NCBI RefSeq assembly: GCF_019645835.1
Contig: NZ_CP080998.1
Location: 682,001 to 746,000, forward strand
Origin: Mycolicibacterium holsaticum DSM 44478 = JCM 12374
Lineage (GTDB): Bacteria > Actinomycetota > Actinomycetes > Mycobacteriales > Mycobacteriaceae
Direction of reading: 5' to 3'
Length of the DNA: 64,000 nucleotides
Shown: positions 41,051 through 51,940 of the stretch, one piece after another
Numbering within the stretch: the stretch's first letter is position 1
Layout of the letters: each line of letters starts with the position of its first letter
The notes under the pieces: model-generated
The model's database searches: none
Seen by the model: only the letters and a program-made list of their open reading frames with translations
What the model was told of the DNA's origin: nothing
Made by a program: the position numbers and the translations under genes

Positions 41051-43408
41051 TTACTTCGTGGCTTGTTCGACCAGGTCGACGATCGCGGCGGGGCTGGCAG
41101 GCAGCCGGGTCAGCGTCACACCCAGCGGGGCCAGCGCGTCGTTGATCGCGTTGATCACCGCGGGCGTCGAGCCGATCGCACCGCCTTCACCGCAGCCCTT
41201 GTACCCGCCGACGCCCGGTCCGGGGATCTCGACGTGGCCGTACTCGATCGCCGGCACCTCGGTGGCGGTCGGCAACAGATAGTCGACGAACGTTGACGAC
41301 AACGGGTTTCCGTCGTCGTCGTAGACCATCTCCTCCAGCAGCGCACCGCCGATGCCCTGCACGGTGCCGCCCGCGATCTGGCCCTCCACGACGTTGGGGT
41401 TGATCATCGGGCCGACGTCCTCGCTGACGATGTAGCGCGTCAACGTGACCCGTCCGGTCTGCACATCGACCTCGCATGTGCAGACGTGCGTGGCGTTGGC
41501 CCAGTGGATGGGTGCCTGCGAGTTGAACCGCGCCGTCGCCTCCAGCGATGCGGACACGCCCGGCGGCAATTGCTGTGGCTCGTAGTACGCGCGGTACGCG
41601 AGATCGGCGTAGCTGAGGCTCTTTTCCGGGTTGTCGCGCACCACCGCGCGCGAGCCGACCAGCTCCAGCTCGGACTCGTCGACCTCCAGGCGCGGCGCGG
41701 CCATGGCCAGGATCTGGCCGCGCAGCATCGCGCCGGCCTCGTTGACAGCGCCCGCCGTCATCGGCGCACTGCGGCTGCCCTGGGTGCCTGCGCCGTACGG
41801 GGTCACCGCGGTGTCACCCTGGATGGTCGACACGTCGTTGATGTCTGCGCCCAGCGCGTCGGCGGTCAACTGAACGACCGTGGTCTCCAGGCTGTTACCG
41901 GTCGACCCGCCGTTGACGTAGACGTTGATCTTGCCGGTCGGCTCCATCCGGATGGTCGCACCCTCGGTGGCCAGGTGCCCCGTCGCGGCGCCCGTCGGCT
42001 CGATGTAGGCGGAGAAGCCGAGGCCGATGTAGCGGCCCTCGGCCAGCGCATCGGCCTGCTCCTTGCGGAAGCCTTCGTGGTCAAGGATTTTCACGGCCTG
42101 TTCGAAGGTGTCCGCAGGCGCGACATGGTCGTACGGCATGCCGTTGGGGTTAACGTACGGCATTTCGTCACCGCGAAGGATGTTGCGCCGGCGCAGCTCG
42201 ACGGGATCCATGTCCATCTGGCGTGCGGCGATGTCGAAAAGCAGTTCACGCGCCAGGGTTTCGTACTGCCACGGGCCACGGTAGGCGTGCAGACCCGCGG
42301 TGTTGGAGAACACGGTCTTGTAGTTGAAGCTGGCTTTCGGGACGCGGTACGGGCCCGGGAAGAACATCCCGACGGCGGCGGTGGTCAGCACCGGATACGG
42401 GGTCGGGTAGGCACCGATGTCGTAGGTGAAATCGATGTCGGCGGCCAGGATCTTGCCGTCCTCGTCGAACGCCATGCGCGCCTTGCCGTCGACGTGGCGG
42501 GCCTGCCCGGCCGACATCAGGTTCTCGCGCCGGTCCTCTATCCACTTCAGCGCTACGCCCGATCGCGCGTTCGACGTGGTGGCCGTGACCTTGCGGGCGG
42601 CCAACATGATGCACATGTCCTCGCGCATCGGCACGACCTTCTGACCGAAGGCGCCGCCGGTGTCGCGCATGACGACCCTGACGTTCTGCGCGGGGATGCC
42701 CAACAGCCTGGCGCAGAAGGCCCGCAGCTCGTGCGGCGCCTGCGTGGAGGCCCACATCGTCAACTCACCGGTGGACGCCGCCCATTCGACGACCAGGCCG
42801 CGCGTCTCGATCGGCACCGGCGCATGGATCTGCTGATAGATGTCGGCCTCGGCCACGTATGCGGCGTTGGCGAAGGTCTCCTCGTCCGGCGGGGCGCCGC
42901 CCATGCCGCCCGCGACGTTGTCGGGGTAGGCCTCGTGCACGATCACGTCGGAGCCCACTGCTTTGGTGAAGTCCGCGACCGCGGGCAGCGGTTCGTAGTC
43001 CACGTCCACCCGCTCGACGGCGTCCTCGGCGAGGTAGCGGCTGTCGGCGACGACGAGCGCGACGGGATCGCCGACGAACTTCGCCTCGCCCTCGGCCAGC
43101 GGCGGGCGCGGGGTGTCGGGCATGTCCTTACCCGCCACCGCGTGCCAGGCTTCCTTCACGTCGGGGTTGAGGTCGGACGCGGTGAACACCGCATGCACAC
43201 CCGGCATGGCCAGCGCGGCCGATGCGTCGATGCCCTGGATGCGTGCCCGGGCGAACGGGCTGCGCACAAAGCACGCGTGCAGCATGCCCGGCCGCATCAC
43301 ATCGTCGACAAAGGTGCCGTGACCTGTGAGAAGTCGATTGTCTTCCAGACGCGCCATGCGGGTGCCCGCATACCGCGTCGCGACCGTTCCACCTGTAGGG
43401 GACGCCAC
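41051..43408 (-). CDS. Molybdenum hydroxylase large subunit (CoxL/XdhB-like), not form I CODH
   Basis: The 785-aa subunit carries the Moco active site. N-terminal part: YAGTRMARLEDNRLLTGHG; Moco segments GGAFGQKVVP, GTQGSRSAPMTAG; catalytic Glu in GCGEGGAIGS. The active-site loop reads AYRGPWQYET. True CO dehydrogenases (form I) have AYxCSFR, and form II has AYxGAGR, so this belongs to neither, and CO oxidation is unlikely. The substrate is unknown; an N-heterocycle or aldehyde is plausible. It is the first gene of the leftward operon, behind xdhC by about 96 bp. Confidence 0.9.
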   Translation of the reverse strand: MASPTGGTVATRYAGTRMARLEDNRLLTGHGTFVDDVMRPGMLHACFVRSPFARARIQGIDASAALAMPGVHAVFTASDLNPDVKEAWHAVAGKDMPDTPRPPLAEGEAKFVGDPVALVVADSRYLAEDAVERVDVDYEPLPAVADFTKAVGSDVIVHEAYPDNVAGGMGGAPPDEETFANAAYVAEADIYQQIHAPVPIETRGLVVEWAASTGELTMWASTQAPHELRAFCARLLGIPAQNVRVVMRDTGGAFGQKVVPMREDMCIMLAARKVTATTSNARSGVALKWIEDRRENLMSAGQARHVDGKARMAFDEDGKILAADIDFTYDIGAYPTPYPVLTTAAVGMFFPGPYRVPKASFNYKTVFSNTAGLHAYRGPWQYETLARELLFDIAARQMDMDPVELRRRNILRGDEMPYVNPNGMPYDHVAPADTFEQAVKILDHEGFRKEQADALAEGRYIGLGFSAYIEPTGAATGHLATEGATIRMEPTGKINVYVNGGSTGNSLETTVVQLTADALGADINDVSTIQGDTAVTPYGAGTQGSRSAPMTAGAVNEAGAMLRGQILAMAAPRLEVDESELELVGSRAVVRDNPEKSLSYADLAYRAYYEPQQLPPGVSASLEATARFNSQAPIHWANATHVCTCEVDVQTGRVTLTRYIVSEDVGPMINPNVVEGQIAGGTVQGIGGALLEEMVYDDDGNPLSSTFVDYLLPTATEVPAIEYGHVEIPGPGVGGYKGCGEGGAIGSTPAVINAINDALAPLGVTLTRLPASPAAIVDLVEQATK

Positions 43409-43504
43409 GGCTATCGCTCCAATCCGACCGCTTGAGAGTGTCGTTATCCTACTTCGGTAAACGAAATGCCGGAAGTGGAGAACGACATTATCGGATGAGT
43501 TGTC

Positions 43505-44626
43505 TCATCCGTCGCGGTGGATCCGGCCGCTCGTCTCGGTCAGCGGGCGACCGCCGCCGCCCCACCGCCGGGCGATGAGCTCCGCGGCGATCGACACTGC
43601 GGTCTCCTCGGGTGTGCGCGCACCCAGATCCAGCCCGATCGGACTGGCCAGTCGGCATAACTCGGCGTCGGTCAGCCCGGCCTCGCGTAGCCGGGCTGTC
43701 CGATCGTCGTGGGTGCGTCGCGACCCCATCACCCCGATGTAGCCGACCTCGGGCAACCGCAGCGCCACCTGCAGCACCGGCACGTCGAACTTGGGATCGT
43801 GGGTGAGCACACAGATCGCCGTCCGCGCGTCGATGGCGCCCTGCTCGGCCTGCTCGGCCAGGTAGCGGTCGGGCCATTTCACGACGACTTCGTCGGCGGC
43901 GGGGAAGCGGGCCGGCGTCGCGAACACCGGCCGTGCGTCGCACACCGTCACCCGGTAGCCGAGCAGTGCGGCCTGTTGGGCGAGCGCGCTGGCGAAGTCG
44001 ATCGCACCGAAGATCAGCATCCGGGGGCGCGGGGCGTGGCTGGCGACGAACACCTCCATCCCGGTTTCCTGACGCTGACCGTCGGGGCCGTAGGACAGCA
44101 CGGTCGTGCGCCCCGCGGCGAGCAGCCCACGTGCGTCGTCGGTGACCGCGGCGTCGGCGCGCGCCGAACCCAACGTCCCGTCGGCCGCGTCCGGTCCGAC
44201 GACCAGCCGGCGACCGACCACCTGCGGGTCGGGGTGGGCGATGACGGTCGCGACGGCCGTCGGGCGGTGCGCGGCGATGTCGTCGGCGATCTCCTGCAGC
44301 TGCGGGAAGGTGTCGCGCGACATCGGCTCGGCGAAGATGTCGATGATGCCGCCGCAGGTGAGCCCGACCGCGAACGCGTCGTCGTCGCTGACGCCGTAGC
44401 GCTGCAGTTCCGGCCGGCCCGAGGCGACGACCTCGTTGGCCAGCTCGTACACCGCGGCCTCCACGCAGCCGCCCGACACCGAGCCCGCGACCGAGCCGTC
44501 GGGAGCGACGATCATCGCGGCGCCGGGTTCGCGCGGTGCCGACCGGATCGTGCGCACGACGGTTGCCACGCCCGCGGTTCCGCCGGCCTTCCACACCGAC
44601 AGCAGCTGGTCGAGTACGTCGCGCAC
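43505..44626 (-). CDS. XdhC/CoxF-family Moco insertion factor
   Basis: The 373-aa protein has the XdhC_CoxI N-terminal domain (VRDVLDQLLSVWKAGG, GSVSGGCVEAAVYELA, GLTCGGIIDIFAEP) and the C-terminal NAD-binding-like XdhC domain (MLIFGAIDFASALAQQAALLG, VGYIGVMGSRRTH). XdhC proteins bind and sulfurate Moco and load it into the hydroxylase, so it serves the downstream large subunit. GTG 44626 opens the family N-terminus. The frame continues upstream through a possible gene remnant, but without family character. Confidence 0.9.
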   Translation of the reverse strand: MRDVLDQLLSVWKAGGTAGVATVVRTIRSAPREPGAAMIVAPDGSVAGSVSGGCVEAAVYELANEVVASGRPELQRYGVSDDDAFAVGLTCGGIIDIFAEPMSRDTFPQLQEIADDIAAHRPTAVATVIAHPDPQVVGRRLVVGPDAADGTLGSARADAAVTDDARGLLAAGRTTVLSYGPDGQRQETGMEVFVASHAPRPRMLIFGAIDFASALAQQAALLGYRVTVCDARPVFATPARFPAADEVVVKWPDRYLAEQAEQGAIDARTAICVLTHDPKFDVPVLQVALRLPEVGYIGVMGSRRTHDDRTARLREAGLTDAELCRLASPIGLDLGARTPEETAVSIAAELIARRWGGGGRPLTETSGRIHRDG

Positions 44627-44669
44627 GCTCGCAGTGTAGGCCGGATGTGCGCCGCCGCTAGGCAGATGC

Positions 44670-44774
44670 TCAGCCGACGTCGAACTCGATCCCGGTGCGT
44701 TTACGTAGTCGAGTTGGGGTAGTTTCGCCTCGAACACGGTGGGCAGACGACGGTCGGTGGCAGCAAGGCTCATG
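44670..44774 (-). pseudogene. Possible start-and-end remnant of a deleted gene
   Basis: ATG 44774 follows a strong GAGGAGA ribosome site and reads MSLAATDRRLPTVFEAKLPQL, after which gene-like character is lost. In another frame the DNA reads RKRTGIEFDVG and stops at TGA 44670, which looks like a natural protein C-terminus. This suggests a gene front and back left after an internal deletion. The N-terminal segment reminds me of some actinobacterial P450s, but that is weak. An alternative is an N-terminal extension of XdhC, since the first frame stays open into it. Confidence 0.3.
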
Positions 44775-44806
44775 TCGGTCTCCTCGAAAATCGCGCTGAC
44801 ACCTCG

Positions 44807-45505
44807 ATGCTCGATCCGGAAGGAAAGCGGGCCAGCGTAGTGCAGCACTACCGCAACGCGGCGAAGAGGATCGTGGCGGGCCTGTTCGTGGCGTTTGCGT
44901 GGTGCGCGACGCCCGCGGTCGCGCTCGCCTCCCCGGTGCCGCCGGTATCGGATGCGGCAAGGGCAGCGGGTCTGGTCGATGTGCGCACGGTCGTCCCGGA
45001 TGCGGTCATCGACCTGCGCTACGCCACACCGGACAACTTCGTCGGCGAACAGCTGTACCCGAGCGACGCGCGCTGTCTGGTGCACGAGTCGATCGCCGCG
45101 GGTCTTGCGACGGCGGCTCAAGCGCTGCGCCCCGACGTGCTGGTGTTCTGGGACTGTTACCGGCCCCACGATGTGCAGGTGCGGATGTATGAGGCGGTAT
45201 CGGACTCTGGTTGGGTGGCGCGGCCAGGACCCTACGCGCGCAGCCATGAAGCCGGTCTGTCGGTCGACGTCACATTGGCGCGCGACGGCGCCTACGTCGA
45301 CATGGGCACCGGCTTCGACGAGTTCACGACGCGCGCCAACGCGTATGCGACCGACGGCGTCAGCGCGGCCGCCCAGCGAAACCGGGCCCGGTTACGCGAG
45401 GCGATGAAAGCCGGTGGGCTTTCGGTGTATTCGGGAGAGTGGTGGCACTTCGACGCTCCGAACGCCGGCGTCAACCATCCGATTCTCGACGCGCCAGTGA
45501 ACTAA
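44807..45505 (+). CDS. Secreted D-Ala-D-Ala dipeptidase (VanX-like, M15)
   Basis: The 232-aa protein has a signal peptide (IVAGLFVAFAWCATPAVALAS) and an M15 metallopeptidase domain. The zinc site is SHEAGLSVDV (SxHxxGxxxD) with the third ligand in EWWHF. FWDCYRPHDVQVRM is the conserved substrate-side segment. VanX-like enzymes cleave D-Ala-D-Ala; in mycobacteria a role in peptidoglycan recycling is more likely than glycopeptide resistance. It ends convergently with the next gene, the stop codons overlapping (CTAA). Confidence 0.88.
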   Translation: MLDPEGKRASVVQHYRNAAKRIVAGLFVAFAWCATPAVALASPVPPVSDAARAAGLVDVRTVVPDAVIDLRYATPDNFVGEQLYPSDARCLVHESIAAGLATAAQALRPDVLVFWDCYRPHDVQVRMYEAVSDSGWVARPGPYARSHEAGLSVDVTLARDGAYVDMGTGFDEFTTRANAYATDGVSAAAQRNRARLREAMKAGGLSVYSGEWWHFDAPNAGVNHPILDAPVN

Positions 45506-45975
45506 TCCGCCTTTTCCCACAGGCAGTTCCCACTCAGGTCGGCCTCGAACATCCTGGGCGGCACGGTGATCGAGAGCGGTGCCCCCGGTTCGCCCTCTGC
45601 CGCCTCAGGCGCGCCGACCACGCCGGCGCTCACCACCTCCGACAGCACCGCGCGACAGCGGCTTTCCGAATCCTGCGGGGTTGCCGTCCAATCGCCCGAG
45701 GCGACTTCGGGGTTGCGCCTACCTTGTCCACGCAGCGTGATCTCCGGCCCGTAGCTCAACCACCTGTCGTTCGGCGGTTGCGGGGTGGCGACGGACTGCC
45801 ACCGGCCGTCGCGACAGGTCAGCGGCATGGTGGCACCCGGTGCGACGGTCGCGACGTCGGACAGCTCGGCCGGGCAGGGGCTGTCCGGTTGCGGCACGGC
45901 GGGGTCGGCGGCCGCGACGGCAGGCGCCGACAGCAGGGTCGCCGCCGCCACGAATGCGATTACGTTGCCACGCAC
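45502..45975 (-). CDS. Secreted hypothetical protein
   Basis: The 157-aa protein starts with GTG and has a signal peptide (VIAFVAAATLLSAPAVAAADP). The mature ~130 residues contain four cysteines (SPCPAEL, LTCRDG, SRCRAVL, NCLWEK), probably in two disulfides. I do not recognise a family. The ORF lies 5 bp after the large DUF4185-type gene on the same strand, so the two are probably one transcript and both products are exported. Confidence 0.75.
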   Translation of the reverse strand: MRGNVIAFVAAATLLSAPAVAAADPAVPQPDSPCPAELSDVATVAPGATMPLTCRDGRWQSVATPQPPNDRWLSYGPEITLRGQGRRNPEVASGDWTATPQDSESRCRAVLSEVVSAGVVGAPEAAEGEPGAPLSITVPPRMFEADLSGNCLWEKAD

Positions 45976-45979
45976 CGGA

Positions 45980-48109
<2,130 letters not shown>

Positions 48110-48329
48110 GAACTCACCCTCCAGTTACTTCTCCCCCGAGAGATTTGCGCTACAGGCATTAAAGCGAACCCGGACAATGATCACAGCAAAAGAGGCAAAT
48201 GTCTCATAAACCTCATCAGACCCTGTGGTCATGATCTTGATGGGCTTTTAGCCGACACCGGAATCGACGAGCAATGATTGTCGAGGTGATCGCACCGTGG
48301 ACGGCAGAAATAGCGGGCACCGCCATCCA
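48110..48329. other. Intergenic region, nothing recognised beyond promoter
   Basis: The region is lower in GC than its surroundings and contains no convincing ORF. It must hold the promoter of the DUF4185 gene. The convergent or upstream 121-aa gene ends at 48330. Confidence 0.5.
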
Positions 48330-48695
48330 CTAGGGCGTGATGCCGGCCTCGCGCAGCGCCTGTTCGTAGAGGTCGGTGGCCTCGCTGAGGCCCTCGTTGA
48401 CCCAGGCGTCCACCATGCCGACCCGGTCGGCGAACAGCTGCGCCCGGTTCAACCAGACCTGGAAGTCGTCGTCGCGGCGCAGTGCGTCGATCTGCGCCGC
48501 CGAGCCCTGGATAAGGATGAAGCCACCCAGTTCGGTGCTCTGCGGTTTGAGGATGGCGACGTCGAAGCGCTCGAACTTGCCCTCTTGCGCCAACCGGTCG
48601 AGGTAGCCGGTCGTCTCCCGCAGCAGTGCGAGCGCCTGCGGCTCACGCCCGGGCGTGGGAATCCCCCAAGCGATCCAGAATCCTGCTTCGGCCAT
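48330..48695 (-). CDS. Conserved hypothetical protein (dimeric alpha/beta type)
   Basis: The 121-aa protein MAEAGFWIAWGIPTPGRE... has no signal peptide or membrane segment. Its pattern, two beta-strand segments (FDVAILKP, GGFILIQGSA) around helices, suggests a ferredoxin-like dimeric alpha/beta-barrel protein, similar to EthD or YCII-type small proteins; I cannot name a family. It is divergent from the MFS gene with 53 bp between the starts. Confidence 0.7.
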   Translation of the reverse strand: MAEAGFWIAWGIPTPGREPQALALLRETTGYLDRLAQEGKFERFDVAILKPQSTELGGFILIQGSAAQIDALRRDDDFQVWLNRAQLFADRVGMVDAWVNEGLSEATDLYEQALREAGITP

Positions 48696-48748
48696 TGCTT
48701 CCTTCTACACCACATGTGGCGTTCGGCCAATCGTGCGACCCTCCTTGG

Positions 48749-50017
48749 ATGCTTCAACGCCATGAGCCCCCACGCGCGTGGGCAGCGGTGGTGCTGCTCG
48801 CGATCGTCGGCACGCTGAACTACGCCGACCGGTTCTTGCCGGCCGTGCTGGCCGAGCCGATCAAACAAGAGCTGGTGTTGTCGGACACGATGATCGGCGT
48901 CATCAACGGCTTCGGCTTTCTCGTCGTGTATGCCGTGCTCGGCATCGCGATCGCCCGGATCGCCGACCGGGGCGCGTTCGGTCTGGTGATCTCGGTGTGT
49001 CTGACCCTGTGGGGCGCGATGACGATGCTGGGCGGCGCGGTGCAGTCCGGGTTCCAGCTGGTGCTCACCCGCGTGGGCGTCGCGATAGGAGAAGCGGGCA
49101 GCACCCCGGCCGCACATGCCTACGTGGCCCGCAATTTCGCGCCGGAACGGCGCGCGGCCCCGTTGGCCGTCATCACGTTGGCCATCCCGCTGACCAGTGC
49201 GGCAAGCCTGGTCGGCGGTGGCTTGCTGGCCCAGTCACTGGGCTGGCGAACGACTTTCGTGGTGATGGGTGCCATCAGCGTGCTGTTCGCACCGTTGGTG
49301 CTGCTGGTTCTGGGCCGTCGCCAGACGATGCCTTCGGAGCCGGCGCAGCACGGGGCGCCCGCGGCTAACCCGTGGGACCTGCTGAAGAAGCCGGCGTTTC
49401 TGCTGATCGTCGGGGGAGGGGCATGTGTCTCGTTCGCGGGTTACTCGCTGACGGCGTTCGCGCCTGCGTATCTGGTGCGGACCCGCGGAATGTCGCTGGG
49501 CGAGGTCGGCGTGCAGTACGGGGTGGCGAGCGGCCTGACCGGGATCGTCGGCCTGCTGGTCGTCGGCCGGATCGCTGACCGCCTGTCGGCCAGGGATCCT
49601 CGCTGGTTGCTCTGGCTGGTAGGGGTGATGATCGCTGCGCTGCTGCCGTTTTCGGCGCTGGCGTTCGTGGTGCAGGACCGGGCGCTGTGCATCTTGTTCA
49701 TCGCGATGAGCTACGTGATCGGCACGGCCTACATGGCACCGTCGATCGCGGCCATTCAGCGGCTGGTGCGCGTCGAGCAGCGCGCGACAGCGTCCGCGGT
49801 GTTCCTCTTCTTCGGCGCCATCATCGGAAGCGCCGGTCCGTTTCTGACCGGTGTCATCAGCGACGCGCTGACGGCCGACATGGGCGTGATGTCGCTGGGG
49901 CGGGCCCTGCTGATCGTGCCGGTGGCCCAGATCGTCGCGATCGGATGCTACGCGGCGGCGAGCGGGCGTTTCGTCCGCGAGATCCTCGACGCGCCGGAGC
50001 TGGCAACCAGTAACTGA
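48749..50017 (+). CDS. MFS transporter
   Basis: The 422-aa protein is a major facilitator with 12 predicted helices. The N-terminal loop motif is GIAIARIADRGAFG (loop 2-3), and LNYADRFLPAVLAEPI resembles the anion:cation symporter/Spinster-type subgroup, as does RVGVAIGEAGSTPAAHAY. A second loop motif RIADRLSARDPR lies between helices 8 and 9. ATG 48749 is chosen because helix 1 follows immediately; the frame is open further upstream but overlaps the divergent gene. The substrate is unknown; organic acids or lipids are typical of this subgroup. Confidence 0.88.
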   Translation: MLQRHEPPRAWAAVVLLAIVGTLNYADRFLPAVLAEPIKQELVLSDTMIGVINGFGFLVVYAVLGIAIARIADRGAFGLVISVCLTLWGAMTMLGGAVQSGFQLVLTRVGVAIGEAGSTPAAHAYVARNFAPERRAAPLAVITLAIPLTSAASLVGGGLLAQSLGWRTTFVVMGAISVLFAPLVLLVLGRRQTMPSEPAQHGAPAANPWDLLKKPAFLLIVGGGACVSFAGYSLTAFAPAYLVRTRGMSLGEVGVQYGVASGLTGIVGLLVVGRIADRLSARDPRWLLWLVGVMIAALLPFSALAFVVQDRALCILFIAMSYVIGTAYMAPSIAAIQRLVRVEQRATASAVFLFFGAIIGSAGPFLTGVISDALTADMGVMSLGRALLIVPVAQIVAIGCYAAASGRFVREILDAPELATSN

Positions 50018-50305
50018 CCGGCATTTCGGGCGGGGCGCCCGGCTTCAGCGCGGACCCGGTCGCCGTTGACGGAGCCGGCACCATTTGCTGATTTCGATGC
50101 GGCGGCTGACGCGGTGCGCTCCGCCGGCTCGACATGAAGAGCCCGGTGTCCATTTTCGATTGCCCTGGCAGATACCTTCGCGACAACGATGGCAATGCTT
50201 TTCATCGGTATGGCGCAGCGGATGCGCGCCATTCCTTGCAAACTCGACCGAGAGACGACCGCATTCGCGAGTTCTGTGGATTGAATTTGCTCCCCACCGA
50301 ACGCA

Positions 50306-50323
50306 ACCAACCAATTGGTTGGT
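50306..50323. promoter_or_regulatory. 18-bp perfect palindrome, probable operator
   Basis: ACCAACCAATTGGTTGGT is a perfect palindrome of the TTGGTTGG kind often bound by TetR-family repressors. No TetR gene is nearby in the window, and the nearest regulator is the MarR gene at 50601. Confidence 0.5.
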
Positions 50324-50447
50324 CGGCAAAGACGTAGACACGTTCATTTCCTAGGACTTGTAGCAAACATTTGAATAAATCAGGTTACCGGCTCGGACTG
50401 CGGTTTTAGGCGAAACTCGACGGTGTCAGACAACAACTAGTAACGTA

Positions 50448-50461
50448 TAGAACACGTTGCA
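50448..50461. promoter_or_regulatory. Orphan KstR-type box upstream of marR gene
   Basis: TAGAACACGTTGCA fits TnnAACnnGTTnnA and differs from the kshA box in one base. It lies 140 bp before the GTG of a MarR-family gene, outside the sterol cluster. Whether KstR controls this gene is an inference from the motif alone. Confidence 0.55.
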
Positions 50462-50600
50462 ATCGGCGCCGGGGTGCCGTTTGTGATTTGAAGTATTTCA
50501 GCCGCGGAGGGGGTTTTCTGACGTCTCGTCGACACACCGATGAACAGGCGATCGAGGCGAGACCGCCCATTGCCAGGATTCAACGTGGCTGGGCGGATCT

Positions 50601-51182
50601 GTGACGATTGCCGGAATCGCCCTTGAAGGCTCCGATGATGGACAACCGGCATCCATACCATTGCCCGCCGTGAAGCACAGCACTCCCGAGTCGTCGACTG
50701 GTCGATTGCCGGGACTCGACGACACCGAGCAACGGTGCTGGCAGGTGTTCAGCGAGACCGCGACAGCACTCTGTGCCGCGTTGAACCGCCAACTGGTCGA
50801 GGCGCACGGGCTCACGTTGTGGGATGTCATGTTGCTGCGTTTCCTCGCCAACTCCGGCGACGGTTGCGCGCGGATGGGCGAGATCGCCGAAGTCCTCGCC
50901 GTGATTCCCAGCAGGGTCAGTCAGCAGACGCGCCGATTGGAAGCCCAAGCGCTGGTGCGCCGATGCAAGAGCCAACAGGACCGGCGGGTCGTCATCGCCA
51001 GCATCACCCGCGAGGGACGGGCCCGGTTGAAACCGGCCCTCGCAACATACGCCAAGGGTGTTCGCGCCTTGTACCTGAATTCCTTGACGCGCCAACAGAT
51101 GACGGGTTTCGGCGACAGTTGCCGACGCGTCGGCACACCGTTGCGACAGCAGGAAGCCCCGGCGAAATCCACCCGCAGTTAG
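50601..51182 (+). CDS. MarR-family transcriptional regulator
   Basis: The 193-aa protein has a MarR winged helix-turn-helix: LTLWDVMLLRFLAN, MGEIAEVLAVIPSRVSQQTRRLEAQALVRR as recognition part (in segments) and the wing KSQQDRRVVIASITREGR. A non-conserved N-terminal extension of about 35 residues is present if GTG 50601 is used; GTG 50670 is a shorter alternative. Effector and targets are unknown. A KstR-type box and an 18-bp palindrome lie in the long region before it. Confidence 0.85.
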   Translation: MTIAGIALEGSDDGQPASIPLPAVKHSTPESSTGRLPGLDDTEQRCWQVFSETATALCAALNRQLVEAHGLTLWDVMLLRFLANSGDGCARMGEIAEVLAVIPSRVSQQTRRLEAQALVRRCKSQQDRRVVIASITREGRARLKPALATYAKGVRALYLNSLTRQQMTGFGDSCRRVGTPLRQQEAPAKSTRS

Positions 51183-51601
51183 CTTTTACGGTGTTCGCGC
51201 CGCAATGGCCAAGTCGCAATTTTCGCCGGCTGACCCCCTCTGAAAAGCTCGTGGCAAACCCCTCGAAGGCAGGGTAGGCATCATGGTTGCATGTGACGAG
51301 TTAGTTTCGGCTTGAAACTGTCTGACGCTGCCGTTATTTTGCCGGTCACTGACGCCAATGGACTGCCCAGCAGATTCGCCTACCGGTCAAATTGCCCGGC
51401 TTGCAACGAGCCTGACCAATCCGTGAACCACCACCGAAATATAGTCGGTGGCCTGCAGGTTTTCGGTATCTTCTGGCGTGTTACCACCAGGGGGAGTTGC
51501 GTTGGCTATACCACCCGACGGCACGCTACGTCAGGGGCTCGCGCGGCAACATCTCCGGGTGCCGCTGTGTTCGTTTTCGGGCCAGAACGGAGCCATTCCT
51601 G
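51183..51601. other. Intergenic region without recognisable gene
   Basis: The 419-bp stretch is comparatively AT-rich and shows no ORF with third-position GC bias. It must carry the promoter for the following two small genes. I see no operator-like palindrome. Confidence 0.5.
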
Positions 51602-51940
51602 ATGAACTCGGATGAATACTGCGTGCCCCCTCCACTCGACGCCACCGACATCGGTCCTTGGGAGAACCACGACGGTCAGATCGAACGGCATTTCCTCGGC
51701 ACCCGCCGGGGCGAACAGGTGCCCGTCCAGATCGCCGGCTTGCAGGACGTCGACGGCGCGGTCATCGCCCGGATGATCCGTATCGGAAACGAACAGGTAG
51801 AACTCGATATCGCCGACGTCCACGAGCTGATCTGGACCCTCGCCGACGCGTGCAACGAAGCCGACCGGTTGACCCATCTGTCGAGTGACTTCGGGCGTGA
51901 GTTCTGCGCGGATCTTCTGTGGGACGTCGACTCGGCGTGA
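51602..51940 (+). CDS. Hypothetical acidic protein
   Basis: The 112-aa protein is strongly acidic and soluble, with no cysteine pairs or membrane segments. It includes ENHDGQIERHFLGTRRGEQVP and ends in a helical part DVHELIWTLADACNEADRL. No family is recognised. Its TGA overlaps the GTG of the next gene (GTGA), so the two are probably one translational unit. Confidence 0.7.
   Translation: MNSDEYCVPPPLDATDIGPWENHDGQIERHFLGTRRGEQVPVQIAGLQDVDGAVIARMIRIGNEQVELDIADVHELIWTLADACNEADRLTHLSSDFGREFCADLLWDVDSA

Larger units (their letters stand above)
50018..50600. other. Long intergenic region with two palindromic sites
   Basis: No ORF here has coding character on either strand; base composition is more AT-rich than the rest of the window. 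A small hairpin GGGCG-GGG-CGCCC (50028-50040) just behind the MFS stop may terminate transcription. An 18-bp palindrome (50306-50323) and a KstR-type box (50448-50461) are listed separately. Confidence 0.6.

Noticed and set aside
39018..43408. Aerobic CO dehydrogenase (coxSMLG) call
   Set aside because: The large subunit lacks the form I AYxCSFR loop, so naming the genes cox or claiming CO oxidation would be misleading.
41486..43435. 649-codon open frame on the + strand opposite the CoxL-like gene
   Set aside because: Composition is shadow-like (Arg/Gly/His/Val rich) and the opposite strand encodes a clear molybdenum hydroxylase subunit.
44807..45505. Vancomycin resistance determinant
   Set aside because: A VanX-like fold alone, with a signal peptide and no vanH/vanA partner, does not indicate glycopeptide resistance.
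50085..50354. Small open frames in the 50-50.6 kb gap
   Set aside because: They lack third-position GC bias, ribosome sites and any recognisable sequence, and they overlap each other on both strands.
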